Source of the DNA: an uncultured Dehalococcoidia bacterium
GTDB taxonomy: Bacteria > Chloroflexota > Dehalococcoidia > Lucifugimonadales > JAAXIE01
Assembly: GCA_951813255.1 (NCBI GenBank)
Contig: OX638353.1
Span: 2,601,501-2,665,500, forward strand
Reading direction: 5' to 3'
DNA: 64,000 bases
The notes under the pieces are model-generated. The model ran no database searches, was not told the origin of the DNA, and saw only the letters and a list, made by a program, of their open reading frames with translations. A program made the translations under genes and the position numbers. The first letter of the stretch is position 1; each line of letters starts with the position of its first letter. This document shows, piece after piece, positions 16,043 to 23,860 of the stretch.

Positions 16043-16969
16043 CTACTGCCCTGGCGGTTGTGCAGGAGCAGGGGCAGGGTTGTAGATGTCTTTGGTCAGG
16101 TACTCTCTCGCCTGCGGGGCAAGGGTCTCCATGTCCCAGCCACCTTGGTTGTAGATAGAACGCTCCGGGCGTGGCTGGGACATCAGTGATACCTGTCCGC
16201 CGTAGACGAGGAAGGTCTGGCCGTTGACGTTGGCGGAGTAGTCACTGGCAAGGAAGGCAACGAAAGGCGCAACGTCGTCGGGGTCGTTCTCCAGTTCACC
16301 CTCGGTGATGGCTGCTACGCCTCCGCGTGCCCGCGCCTCACGTGCAGAGTCTGGAACGGCCGCCACCATGCGGGTGGAGGCCCGGGGTGCGATGGAGTTG
16401 GCGGTCACGCCGTAGCGTCCCATGTCCTTGGCTGCCACCTTGGTGAAGCCTGCGATGCCGGACTTGGCGGCGCCGTAATTGGCTTGGCCCGAGTTGCCCA
16501 CCAAGCCCGATTCGGAGCTGAAGGTGATGATGCGGCCGGAACGCTGTTGACGGAACAGGATACAGGCGTGTTTGACAACCGTGAATGTGCCCTTCAGGTG
16601 CACATCGATGACGTCGTCCCATTCCTGCTCGGTCATGTTGAAAATCATTCGGTCGCGCAGGATGCCGTGACAGGTGACCACGATATCCAGCTTGCCGAAG
16701 TTGTCCACGGCGGTCTGAACGATTTTCTCGCCGGCTTCCATGGTGACGACGGACTCGTAGCAGGGGATGGCCTCGCCCCCGGCAGCGCGTACGAGCGCAA
16801 CCGTCTCGTCGGCTTGAGACACATCTTGGCCGGAGCCATCCACGTTCACGCCCGGGTCGACCACAACCACCTTGGCACCCTCGGCCGCCAGCTGCAGGGC
16901 TACCCCACGGCCGATGCCGCGTCCGGCCCCGGTGACGATGGCCACTTTATCGAGCAAAATGTCTGCCAT
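16043..16969 (-). CDS. SDR family oxidoreductase, HSD17B4-like (paralog 1)
   Basis: 308 residues and clearly a duplicate of the following gene: the two align from end to end with the same NVDGSGQDV insertion, YGAAK active site and YNPAPAP tail. The NAD(P) motif is TGAGRGIG. The differences cluster in the region after the active site (VAAITEGELENDPDD), where substrate contacts are expected, so the two may act on different acyl groups or stereoisomers. It is 71 bp downstream of the MaoC gene and 67 bp upstream of its paralog. Confidence 0.9.
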   Translation of the reverse strand: MADILLDKVAIVTGAGRGIGRGVALQLAAEGAKVVVVDPGVNVDGSGQDVSQADETVALVRAAGGEAIPCYESVVTMEAGEKIVQTAVDNFGKLDIVVTCHGILRDRMIFNMTEQEWDDVIDVHLKGTFTVVKHACILFRQQRSGRIITFSSESGLVGNSGQANYGAAKSGIAGFTKVAAKDMGRYGVTANSIAPRASTRMVAAVPDSAREARARGGVAAITEGELENDPDDVAPFVAFLASDYSANVNGQTFLVYGGQVSLMSQPRPERSIYNQGGWDMETLAPQAREYLTKDIYNPAPAPAQPPGQ

Positions 16970-17040
16970 TTATGGTTCCTCCTGACCGGGGCACGCCCGG
17001 CCACTCAATGAATGTCGCCAGAATCCTGTAAGATGGACGT

Positions 17041-17469
17041 CTATTCTCGCGAAGGCAACTCCACAGTCGCCCGGCCGGGCGTGGTAGTCTTCCCCTCACT
17101 GTCCTCTATCCAAATTTCGCAATCGACCAAGTGGCGTCCCTCTTCCACATATTTGCTTGTCACTCTGCCCTTGCAGTAGAGGGGTTTTCCAGGCTGGTCC
17201 ATGCCACGGTATTGGCAACTCAGCAGGCGCAGCGTACCCTCTTCACCAATCCAGTCGGTCATGAGTTGGCCGAGGAAGGCGTTCTTCAGGGCACCGTGAA
17301 GTATGGGGCCCGGCAGGTCGTTGCCGATAGCGAAGTCCTTGTCGTAGTGGATTTCGTAGAAGTCGCCTGAAGCCCCAGCGTAGCGCACCAGTTGCCGCGT
17401 AGTGGGGTTCTTCACCAAGGTAGGAACTTCCATCCCCTCTTCAACGTCTTGCCACTGCAACTGCGCCAT
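17041..17469 (-). CDS. MaoC-like (R)-specific hydratase, catalytic hot-dog domain
   Basis: 142 residues, hydratase-2 type hot-dog fold. The catalytic motif is in YAGASGDFYEIHYD, with the expected Asp and His. The ATG at 17467-17469 sits behind GGAGG, so the longer frame is rejected. Together with the N-terminal-type hot-dog protein encoded 91 bp upstream it probably forms a heterodimeric enoyl-CoA hydratase, an arrangement known for split MaoC pairs. Role in the operon: hydration step before oxidation by the SDRs (inference). Confidence 0.88.
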   Translation of the reverse strand: MAQLQWQDVEEGMEVPTLVKNPTTRQLVRYAGASGDFYEIHYDKDFAIGNDLPGPILHGALKNAFLGQLMTDWIGEEGTLRLLSCQYRGMDQPGKPLYCKGRVTSKYVEEGRHLVDCEIWIEDSEGKTTTPGRATVELPSRE

Positions 17470-17560
17470 TACGGCCTCCATAAAGAGTTGGCAGACTTGC
17501 AAGCCTGCTTCAAGGTCCCTCTCAGCGATATAAGGTCAGGGTCGGGCTTGGGTAGAGGCC

Positions 17561-18019
17561 CTAGTACCTGATGAGGGTTGACTTCTGGGTCGCCACCACC
17601 TGGTCCAACTGGTTGGTGTAGGTGGTCACGGTGGCGACGAACACCATGGTACCCAGCCGGCCTGGCCGCTCCGATACGTCGGTCACACGATTGATGGCGG
17701 TGATGCGGTCACCCACGCGTACGGGCTCGAAATACTCCCACTCGCTGCCACCGTCCAACACCCGCTGAAGCTGTTCTTCGAAGGGCAATTCCAGACGCTC
17801 CGTGCGCAGGTTTCTGAGGAAGGTGGGTGTGGCGATGATGCCCCCGTACCGGCTTCTGCGAGCTGCCACCTCGTCGGTGTATAGCGGGTTGGCGTCTTCG
17901 ATGGCTTCGGAGAAGCGGGCAATGGCACCCTTCTCCACTTCCAGCGTGACGGGCGGCGACTCTGTGCCGATGGACCGGTTGCGAATGTCTTCTGTGATAA
18001 CGGTTACCTGGGAGGTCAA
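17561..18019 (-). CDS. MaoC-N/FAS1-like dehydratase hot-dog protein
   Basis: 152 residues. It matches the MaoC_dehydratas_N (FAS1-like) hot-dog half: VEKGAIARFSEAIEDANPLYTDEVAA, then IIATPTFLRNL and the strand WEYFEPVRVGDRITA. This half usually lacks the full catalytic pair and binds the acyl chain while the partner MaoC half catalyses. A TTG start with AAGGG upstream is used; no in-frame ATG is near. First gene of the four-gene operon that continues to 15061. Confidence 0.85.
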   Translation of the reverse strand: MTSQVTVITEDIRNRSIGTESPPVTLEVEKGAIARFSEAIEDANPLYTDEVAARRSRYGGIIATPTFLRNLRTERLELPFEEQLQRVLDGGSEWEYFEPVRVGDRITAINRVTDVSERPGRLGTMVFVATVTTYTNQLDQVVATQKSTLIRY

Positions 18020-18142
18020 GCTGCTTACCCTTCAACTAGTGATACGTTCGGCGAACGTGCGTCCGCAGTTTACGGATGGCTCCAAAGGGGTGTCAAGGCG
18101 GCTTCTGTACCTATGACCGCTGGGGTGGCAACTTATCTGAGG

Positions 18143-18646
18143 CTAGATGCTCCCCCAACCCAACAACACCAGCCATAGAACCACAGTTAGTCCGCTCAAG
18201 ACGAAGGCGCAGTCGACCTTTCGCATCTTGGTGCTGGCTATTTGGGATACGGCGTGAACTTGTTGGAGGAGTTGGTCTTCGATCTCTTCATCTGACAGGT
18301 TCTTGGACCTGCCTTTGAAAGTGTCAAGACTGATGGCCGCGATGTCTTCAAAGTAGATAAGAGATTCACCTGTCCTTCCATGCCTCGGCTTATACACCCA
18401 AGCCGCCACGCTTCCAGCTGCCAACGCTGATGCAATATAGAGCGTAGCAACGGCAACCAGCCCTACTTGTTCCGAAGTTCCATTCTCACCGAAAGCTATT
18501 GGTTGAAGGTTCTCAATTCGGGCCACCAACGTCCCCACGAGGGCAATCTGTAGCGCGAGCACCGGGGCCGCCTTGGCATCTGCCAGTCGTATGAATCGAA
18601 TGACACGGCCCAAAGATTCGTAATGAGACTTAAGACGCTCTTCCAC
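18143..18646 (-). CDS. PycTM-like transmembrane effector of a Pycsar anti-phage system
   Basis: 167 residues with about three membrane helices: near 27-45 (APVLALQIALVGTLVARI), near 62-85 (LYIASALAAGSVAAWV) and near the C-terminus (CAFVLSGLTVVLWLVLLGWG). The helix start RLADAKAAPVLALQ and the late RKVDCAF... helix match the Pycsar effector (PycTM) family as I know it. In Pycsar, cyclic UMP or CMP made by the partner cyclase makes the effector disrupt the inner membrane and stop growth of infected cells. GTG start three bases after the cyclase stop, with AAGG 6 nt upstream: clearly one operon. Confidence 0.72.
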   Translation of the reverse strand: MEERLKSHYESLGRVIRFIRLADAKAAPVLALQIALVGTLVARIENLQPIAFGENGTSEQVGLVAVATLYIASALAAGSVAAWVYKPRHGRTGESLIYFEDIAAISLDTFKGRSKNLSDEEIEDQLLQQVHAVSQIASTKMRKVDCAFVLSGLTVVLWLVLLGWGSI

Positions 18647-18649
18647 GAC

Positions 18650-19486
18650 TCACCTTGGGTGCTTTCCTGTGATGATAGCTTCACAGAACTCTGCCCCATG
18701 CTTAACGCACCATGTGGACTGCAGCTTAAAGACTGTGTCGAAGTCAAGCCCCATGTGCACCGGGGCTCCTTCCTCGTCCCATAGACAGGTGGTTTCTCCA
18801 GCCAGCAAGTCTAAGCCGAGTCCGTTCAGGTCTCCGTTGCAGCAGCCACAAGACCAGATGAGGGCCCGTTTGCGAATATTGGAAGCTTCTTCGTATTGTT
18901 GGAAGACCCGCTCTGAGACCACGATCTCATTTGGCCCTGCTACTGAGCTCAGCTTGGCGGCGACATTTACGGGCTTACCCGCCCAAACCTCATTCTCTTC
19001 TGTGCCCCTCAAGCCTAAGCGGCGGACAAGCAGCGTGCCGTAGTCGACACCCACGCCAACGGTGAGTTCCCAATCTACTGATGTAGCTTCGTCGAACAGC
19101 TTTGCAACGACTCGCTCGGATAACGTTCTCATTGTGATTGCAGCAGCGGCTGCCGAGAAGGTAGATCCGGAACCACCAAATAGCCCGAATATTCCATCTC
19201 CTTGGATATCGATATACTTGGCACCGAATCGGTCCAAAGTCACAGTCATTGCCTTTATGAAATACGTGTAAGCATGAGCTGCCTCTTTAGGCCGATTGTC
19301 AGAATTTAGTGCTGTAGATCCTTTTAGGTCTGCGAAAACTGCCGTAACTCTTGGTATCTGAAACCAGACGCCTCCATTAGTTGGACCCCTTTCTGGCACA
19401 TCATTCTTGGCAGTAATCTGCACCCCAAGGCCAGACTGCTGCTGTAGTTGGTTCGAAACATCGTCAGTGACATCATTTAGCAACAC
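18650..19486 (-). CDS. Class III nucleotide cyclase, probable PycC-type pyrimidine cyclase
   Basis: 278 residues from a GTG at 19484-19486 behind GGGAGA; a TTG at 19543 would add 19 residues. Residues 45-200 form a class III cyclase domain: metal Asp53 in VFADLKGST, Asp97 in QGDGIFGLF, and the late helix VWAGKPVNVAAKLS with Asn174, but Lys178 where many adenylate cyclases have Arg. There are no sensor, HAMP or membrane domains. The C-terminal about 70 residues include a CGCC cluster. A lone cyclase followed three bases later by a PycTM-like effector is the Pycsar layout; the product (cUMP or cCMP) is inferred, not shown. Confidence 0.75.
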   Translation of the reverse strand: MLLNDVTDDVSNQLQQQSGLGVQITAKNDVPERGPTNGGVWFQIPRVTAVFADLKGSTALNSDNRPKEAAHAYTYFIKAMTVTLDRFGAKYIDIQGDGIFGLFGGSGSTFSAAAAAITMRTLSERVVAKLFDEATSVDWELTVGVGVDYGTLLVRRLGLRGTEENEVWAGKPVNVAAKLSSVAGPNEIVVSERVFQQYEEASNIRKRALIWSCGCCNGDLNGLGLDLLAGETTCLWDEEGAPVHMGLDFDTVFKLQSTWCVKHGAEFCEAIITGKHPR

Positions 19487-19613
19487 AGCGTTGTCTCCCG
19501 GTCTATGTCGTTGTGTATTTGTACGACTATTGAGGGAACACAAGGTTCTACAACCGACACGAGAGCCAAGGTGAGGGACGGAGCGACGGGACCGCCCTTT
19601 GGGAGATCACCAC

Positions 19614-20063
19614 TCATTGCATCTCGTCCAGTGCCCTCAGTGCATTGCGGACGTGGCCCGTCATGGAGAATTCGTTGTGGAAAACGGCCCGGATAATGCT
19701 GTTCACGTCGATGACGTAGGTCACGCGGGAAACACCCAGACCGAACCGCCTTCGGACGTCGTAAAGCTTGCATAACTCTCGAGTCTGATCGCTGCCCAGT
19801 TCGTAGGGCACCTCCAGAGTCATCCCGAATCTGGCCACCCGCTCCTCAGCGTCGGGACTGATTCCCACAACAACAGCATTGCGCTCAAGGAACTCATGGT
19901 GCTTGTCGCGGAACTCCGCAGCCTCTAGCGTTCAACCATGTGTAAAGGTCCGGGGGAAGAAGAAGAGGGCTACATTATTGCCCCTGTGCTCGCGGAGATT
20001 GAAATGTCCGCCGGAACCCAGGGGTACGGTGAAGTCCGGGGCTTCCACTCCTATTCGTAACAT
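19614..20063 (-). CDS. AhpC/TSA-type peroxiredoxin with in-frame UGA at the catalytic position (candidate selenoprotein)
   Basis: 149 residues if the UGA at 19932-19934 is read through. It begins MLRIGVEAPDFTVPL, then has GNNVALFFFPRTFTHG, UGA as codon 44, and TLEAAEFRDKHHEF. In peroxiredoxins this is exactly where the peroxidatic cysteine stands (T-x-x-C-T-x-E). The frame stays open on both sides and downstream residues (LGSDQTRELCKLYDV, RVTYVIDV) are fully conserved, so the gene is not decaying. A SECIS-like hairpin follows the UGA. Likely a selenocysteine peroxiredoxin that reduces peroxides. A nonsense mutation or sequencing error is the alternative. It precedes the cyclase operon by 127 bp. 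Confidence 0.75.
19901..19934 (-). promoter_or_regulatory. Candidate bacterial SECIS hairpin after the in-frame UGA
   Basis: On the coding strand, 16 nt separate the UGA (19932-19934) from a 4-nt loop AGUU closed by GCGG (19919-19916) and CCGC (19911-19908). An outer GCU/AGC pairing (19922-19920 with 19903-19901) extends it across a GACA bulge. A small loop with G among its first two bases, 16-37 nt from the UGA, fits the general bacterial SECIS model. Confidence 0.55.
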
Positions 20064-20150
20064 GAGCGTTACGCTATAAGAATGACATTCCGTCGTCAAG
20101 GCAAGGAGAGGCGAGAGGATGTCGTCTGGTGGGGGGCGGTGTGAACTGCT

Positions 20151-20984
20151 CTACTCTCCCGACAGCCCACCGCTCAGCACATGACTCGCGGGCATGTAGT
20201 ACAACCCACCGCTTAACAATCGTTGGACGTCCATCGCCAGCAGATTCGCGGGAGTCTCAGCTTGGGCGCCGGTGAGGCGCGACAGGAAGGGGCGGCGGGG
20301 ACGAATGAAGGTGGGTCGGGGACGGGTGTCGCCCAACCTCGCAGCCAGTTCCAAAGCGACGTGGAAGTCGCCGAGCTCGTCTATCAGTCCCGCCTCCTTC
20401 GCCCGTCTTCCCGTGAACCCTTCGCCGGTGGCTAGGGCCCGCACCCGCTCAGCATCCATCTTGCGTCCCTTGGACACTACATCCATGAAATTCTGATGCA
20501 CCTCATCGATGAGGGCCCGGAACTTCTCGTCTTCCTCCGCAGTATCGGTGCGCCAGAAGCCGCCCATGTCCTTCAGGTGGCCACCCTTGTGCACGGTGAA
20601 CGCGATGCCGAGACGTTCCAGTAGCTGTTCCATGACTGGTCTGAGGTAGATCACGCCGATGGAACCCACCAGCGAGGAGGGCAGGGCTACGATGCTCTGG
20701 GCGGCGCAACTCAGGAGGTAGGCCCCCGACGCGCCGGTGCCCCGCACATACGACACCACAGGCTTGACTTCGCTGACCCGTAGCAGGTGGTGGTAGAGGG
20801 CCTCCGAAGCTGCGGCGCTTCCACCAGGGGAATCGATGTCCAGTACCAAGGCGCGAAAGCGGCGACTCTGACGCACGGCATCGAATATCCGTGAGTAGGC
20901 GGGTACGCGGACTGCGTTGCCGATGACGCCTGTCAGTTCCACCACGGCCACGCCGTGCCGCCTGCCGAAAGGCACGTTAGCCAC
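20151..20984 (-). CDS. S49 family (SppA-like) serine protease
   Basis: 277 residues, signal-peptide-peptidase A fold (ClpP/crotonase-like). GTGASGAYLLS gives the nucleophile Ser86. VHKGGHLKDMG provides the general-base lysine candidates (Lys133 or Lys138). LDIDSPGGS is the oxyanion-strand motif. Length agrees with the short, single-domain bacterial type, but no N-terminal membrane helix is seen, so it may be cytoplasmic. GTG start. It follows the ThDP enzyme by 30 bp on the same strand; a functional link is not evident. Confidence 0.88.
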   Translation of the reverse strand: MANVPFGRRHGVAVVELTGVIGNAVRVPAYSRIFDAVRQSRRFRALVLDIDSPGGSAAASEALYHHLLRVSEVKPVVSYVRGTGASGAYLLSCAAQSIVALPSSLVGSIGVIYLRPVMEQLLERLGIAFTVHKGGHLKDMGGFWRTDTAEEDEKFRALIDEVHQNFMDVVSKGRKMDAERVRALATGEGFTGRRAKEAGLIDELGDFHVALELAARLGDTRPRPTFIRPRRPFLSRLTGAQAETPANLLAMDVQRLLSGGLYYMPASHVLSGGLSGE

Positions 20985-21014
20985 CCTGCCTTGGACGCAT
21001 AGAGTTGTTGCCGG

Positions 21015-22646
21015 TCATGGCGTGGGAGGCGCCACTTGGAATGGGGGAAGGTGCAGGGGTATGGGCACCTCCACCACCACGGGGGAGTCTTGGCGAAGGG
21101 CGTCGCGGAGGGCATCCCGCAGCTCTTGTGGCGAGTCCAGTTTCATGCCTTTGGCGCCAAGGCTCTGCACCAACCCTTGGTAGTCCACAGAGGGCAGGGA
21201 GGTGCCGATGTAGCGGCTCCGCAGCCGGTCGCGCTGTTCGGTAAGGCTGGCGCCAAAGGCCCCGTTGTTGAAAAGCAAGGCGACGACATTGGCCCTCTCA
21301 TGGGCTGCCGTAGCCAGTTCGTTGCAGGCGTAGGTGAAACCGCCGTCACCGCAGAGGGCAACCACCTGCCGGTCGGGATTCCCGATCTTGGCCCCGATGG
21401 CCGTCGGAAGGGCGAACCCCAAGGTTGCGAAGTAGCCCGAGGTGAGGTAGGAGCGGGTCTCGTGTACCGGGAATGCGAGGTGCCCCCAGTAGCCCATGTC
21501 GGTCACGCCAGCAACCACGATGGCATCGTCAGCCAACTCTTGCCGGATGACGTCCAGCATCTCCGTTTGCAGGGGGGCATTGGCCCGTACGCTCTGTGCA
21601 GCCTCCGACTTGATGCTGGAGAGTTCGGCAGCCGTCCACTGGCTGGCGTGGGTCGCGCCTCCCAAGTATCCAAGGACCGCCTGCAGGGCAAGCCGGGCGT
21701 CAGACGGGATGCCGATTTCGAGGGAGAGGTTGCGCCCCACCTCTTCGGGATCAACATCAATCTGAATGATCTTCTGGTGGGGCTGGAAAGCCCATTCAGG
21801 ACGGGGCATCAGGGTGTGGGCACGGCTGCCCACCACCAGTATCACGTCGGCTTGGGGCATTGCCCGCACCGAGGACCCGTGGGCGTAGTAGAAGGAGCCC
21901 AGCGCCAAGGGGTTGTTCTCAGGTATGGCGCCCTTGCCCTCGGGGGTAGTGATGACTGGGGCATTGAGGGTAGTGGCCAGCTCCAGCAGTTCGGAGGAGG
22001 CGTCGGACAGCATCACGCCGCTGCCAGCCCAGATGAGAGGATGGTGGGCACTTGCCAACATGTCAGCGGCCCGGCGTATGTCGTCAGGGGCGGGGCCTTC
22101 GCGAGAGAAGACTTCGGTCTCAGCCAAGTTCACATCGCCGGTGGAATACAACACATCCCAAGGGACCTCGAATTCGACTGGGCGTGGCCGTCCCGTCTGC
22201 AACTGCTCCATGGCGGCATGCACGCCGTCGGAGACCTCGCCAACGCTCATGACCCGGTGGGCCCACTTGGTGATGGGGCGGAAAGAGTCCAACTGATCGT
22301 CCACCTCGTGCAGGACGCCCACGCCGGTGTTGATTTCGTGGGTGCGGGCTTGGCCGCTGATGAGCATCACGGGCGAGGAGCAGGAGTACGCTGTCCCCAA
22401 GGCACCCGCAGCATTCAGCGCTCCCGGACCGGGCACCACCAGCCCTACGCCCACTTTGCCCGTGCTGCGGGCGTAACCGTCGGCCATGTAGACCACGCCC
22501 TGCTCGTGGCGTGGGACGACGACCCGGATGCTGGGTTCGTCGTACAAGGCGTCGAAAGCGTCCATAACCTGCACGCCGGGCAGGGCGAATACTACTCCGA
22601 CTCCCTCGCGGACGAGAGAGCGCACCAAGGCTTGAGCACCAGTCAT
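21015..22646 (-). CDS. Thiamine-diphosphate-dependent enzyme, acetolactate synthase large-subunit-like
   Basis: 543 residues with all three domains of the family. The N-terminal PYR domain has the catalytic Glu in VVPRHEQGVVYMADGYAR. A central FAD/NAD-like domain contains GKGAIPENNPLALG. The C-terminal PP domain carries the ThDP/Mg motif CGDGGFTYACNEL...FNN. Relatives include acetolactate synthase, benzoylformate and oxalyl-CoA decarboxylases. No small regulatory ilvN subunit is adjacent, so a catabolic decarboxylase or carboligase is as likely as branched-chain synthesis. ATG start; upstream is the DUF4242-like gene. Confidence 0.88.
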   Translation of the reverse strand: MTGAQALVRSLVREGVGVVFALPGVQVMDAFDALYDEPSIRVVVPRHEQGVVYMADGYARSTGKVGVGLVVPGPGALNAAGALGTAYSCSSPVMLISGQARTHEINTGVGVLHEVDDQLDSFRPITKWAHRVMSVGEVSDGVHAAMEQLQTGRPRPVEFEVPWDVLYSTGDVNLAETEVFSREGPAPDDIRRAADMLASAHHPLIWAGSGVMLSDASSELLELATTLNAPVITTPEGKGAIPENNPLALGSFYYAHGSSVRAMPQADVILVVGSRAHTLMPRPEWAFQPHQKIIQIDVDPEEVGRNLSLEIGIPSDARLALQAVLGYLGGATHASQWTAAELSSIKSEAAQSVRANAPLQTEMLDVIRQELADDAIVVAGVTDMGYWGHLAFPVHETRSYLTSGYFATLGFALPTAIGAKIGNPDRQVVALCGDGGFTYACNELATAAHERANVVALLFNNGAFGASLTEQRDRLRSRYIGTSLPSVDYQGLVQSLGAKGMKLDSPQELRDALRDALRQDSPVVVEVPIPLHLPPFQVAPPTP

Positions 22647-22721
22647 TTCAGGGATGTTGCACCTCGTGATGTGGAAACCATGGGTGTGGGCCGCCTTCTT
22701 GATGCGCCCCCACTTCCAGTG

Positions 22722-22991
22722 TTACAGCTTCCAGATGTTGCCTACCTGTTGAACCAAGTCGACCTGATGAATGGAGTCGGCAGGCCAGTCAGTGGCTTCG
22801 ATCCACTCCTCGAAGTGGGCCTGCTCGACCGCTTCGCACTCCGACACCATCTTGCCCTCGGACAAATTGCAGTAGACCTTGAGGATGGTGGTCCGGGGGT
22901 TGGGACGCCAGTTGGACACTGCGTCCAGCTTCTCCCGGAACTCCTCCTCGGTGATGTCGGGTATGGTGTGGAAGGCGATGAATCGGGGCAA
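22722..22991 (-). CDS. Small ferredoxin-like-fold protein (DUF4242-like)
   Basis: 89 residues. It starts MPRFIAFHTIPDITEEEFRE and has the strand-helix pattern of small ferredoxin-like alpha+beta proteins, with LKVYCNLSEGKMVSECEA in the middle. It resembles DUF4242 proteins, some of which bind metal, but I cannot confirm the family. It sits 76 bp upstream of the ThDP enzyme and 50 bp downstream of a MaoC-like gene on the same strand. Confidence 0.55.
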   Translation of the reverse strand: MPRFIAFHTIPDITEEEFREKLDAVSNWRPNPRTTILKVYCNLSEGKMVSECEAVEQAHFEEWIEATDWPADSIHQVDLVQQVGNIWKL

Positions 22992-23040
22992 GGTGATCTC
23001 CTCAGTCTTCAGAGCCGTTAATTATCGGGTCTTGGAAAGG

Positions 23041-23601
23041 TCACTCTTGTGGTGGCACGAAGGGGTAGGGTATTGGCCGGCCACCGCGAATTGGCAGGAC
23101 GACCGTGGCCCGTCCCGGCATGCTCTCGATGTCGTTCTGGGTTTTCATGCCGATTTCAAGGTCGACGAACCCCAAGCCCTCTTTCTCGTGCTTGCCGGTG
23201 ACACGGCCCCACATGATGAGTATGTCGCCGGGGACAAGCATGGCCCTGTGCTCGAAGGAGGCCTTCCACGGCCAGCCGTCGGGCAGGGTCCAGTCCTTGA
23301 GGTACTGAGGCACCACGCTCTGCTTCCACGATCCCTGCACCAGCAGCGCGGGGTTGCGGTCGTGGTTCAGGGCGAAATCGAGGTCGTAGTGGATGCGGTG
23401 CCAATTCTCGATGGCCGCGCTCCACCGGAATAGATGGGTTGGAGTGGGTTTGTAGATGTACTTGGGCAGTTCGTCGCCCTCGTTGACATCGTCATAGAAG
23501 GTCTGCGCCTTATGGCGCAACTGCTCCCCATTGGGCTTCTCATTATGCTCGAGAATCTGCTCCGGGGGCAGCTTCAGCAACTCTTCCAGAGGAAGGGGCA
23601 T
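23041..23601 (-). CDS. MaoC-like hot-dog dehydratase family protein
   Basis: 186 residues. The core PTHLFRWSAAIENWHRIHYD is a MaoC-type hot-dog motif with His/Asp in the catalytic region. A later ASFEHRAMLVPGDILIMWGRV block and the terminal MPGRATVVLPIRG resemble the catalytic MaoC gene at 17041-17469 (also ending in PGRATVELP). The N-terminal 40 residues are extra. It probably hydrates or dehydrates a CoA thioester. It could pair with the MaoC-N-type protein at 24578-25129. Confidence 0.8.
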   Translation of the reverse strand: MPLPLEELLKLPPEQILEHNEKPNGEQLRHKAQTFYDDVNEGDELPKYIYKPTPTHLFRWSAAIENWHRIHYDLDFALNHDRNPALLVQGSWKQSVVPQYLKDWTLPDGWPWKASFEHRAMLVPGDILIMWGRVTGKHEKEGLGFVDLEIGMKTQNDIESMPGRATVVLPIRGGRPIPYPFVPPQE

Positions 23602-23860
23602 GGTCTGTCACTCCACTCACTTGTGTTGGGCCACCTGTGATGTGGGGAGTAGTATGCCTGCTCTGAAGGTGGTGGGCAAGCTTCGGGAGGGGGGAGGGAC
23701 ACGAGGCTGCGGGTATCTTGGTCAGGGAGAACTCCAATGGGAGCTATACACATACCCGTTATGAAGGGGTTGCCGTCTCGAAGGCTGAAGGGACTTCAGG
23801 TCAGCGAGCGGTAGGATGACGCAAGCCTGACATGTTCTCATCTCCAGAGGTTAGTCAGCG

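Noticed and set aside
21036..23021. 661-residue open frame on the plus strand
   Set aside because: Antisense to the ThDP enzyme gene, which has complete family motifs; the plus-strand product has none.
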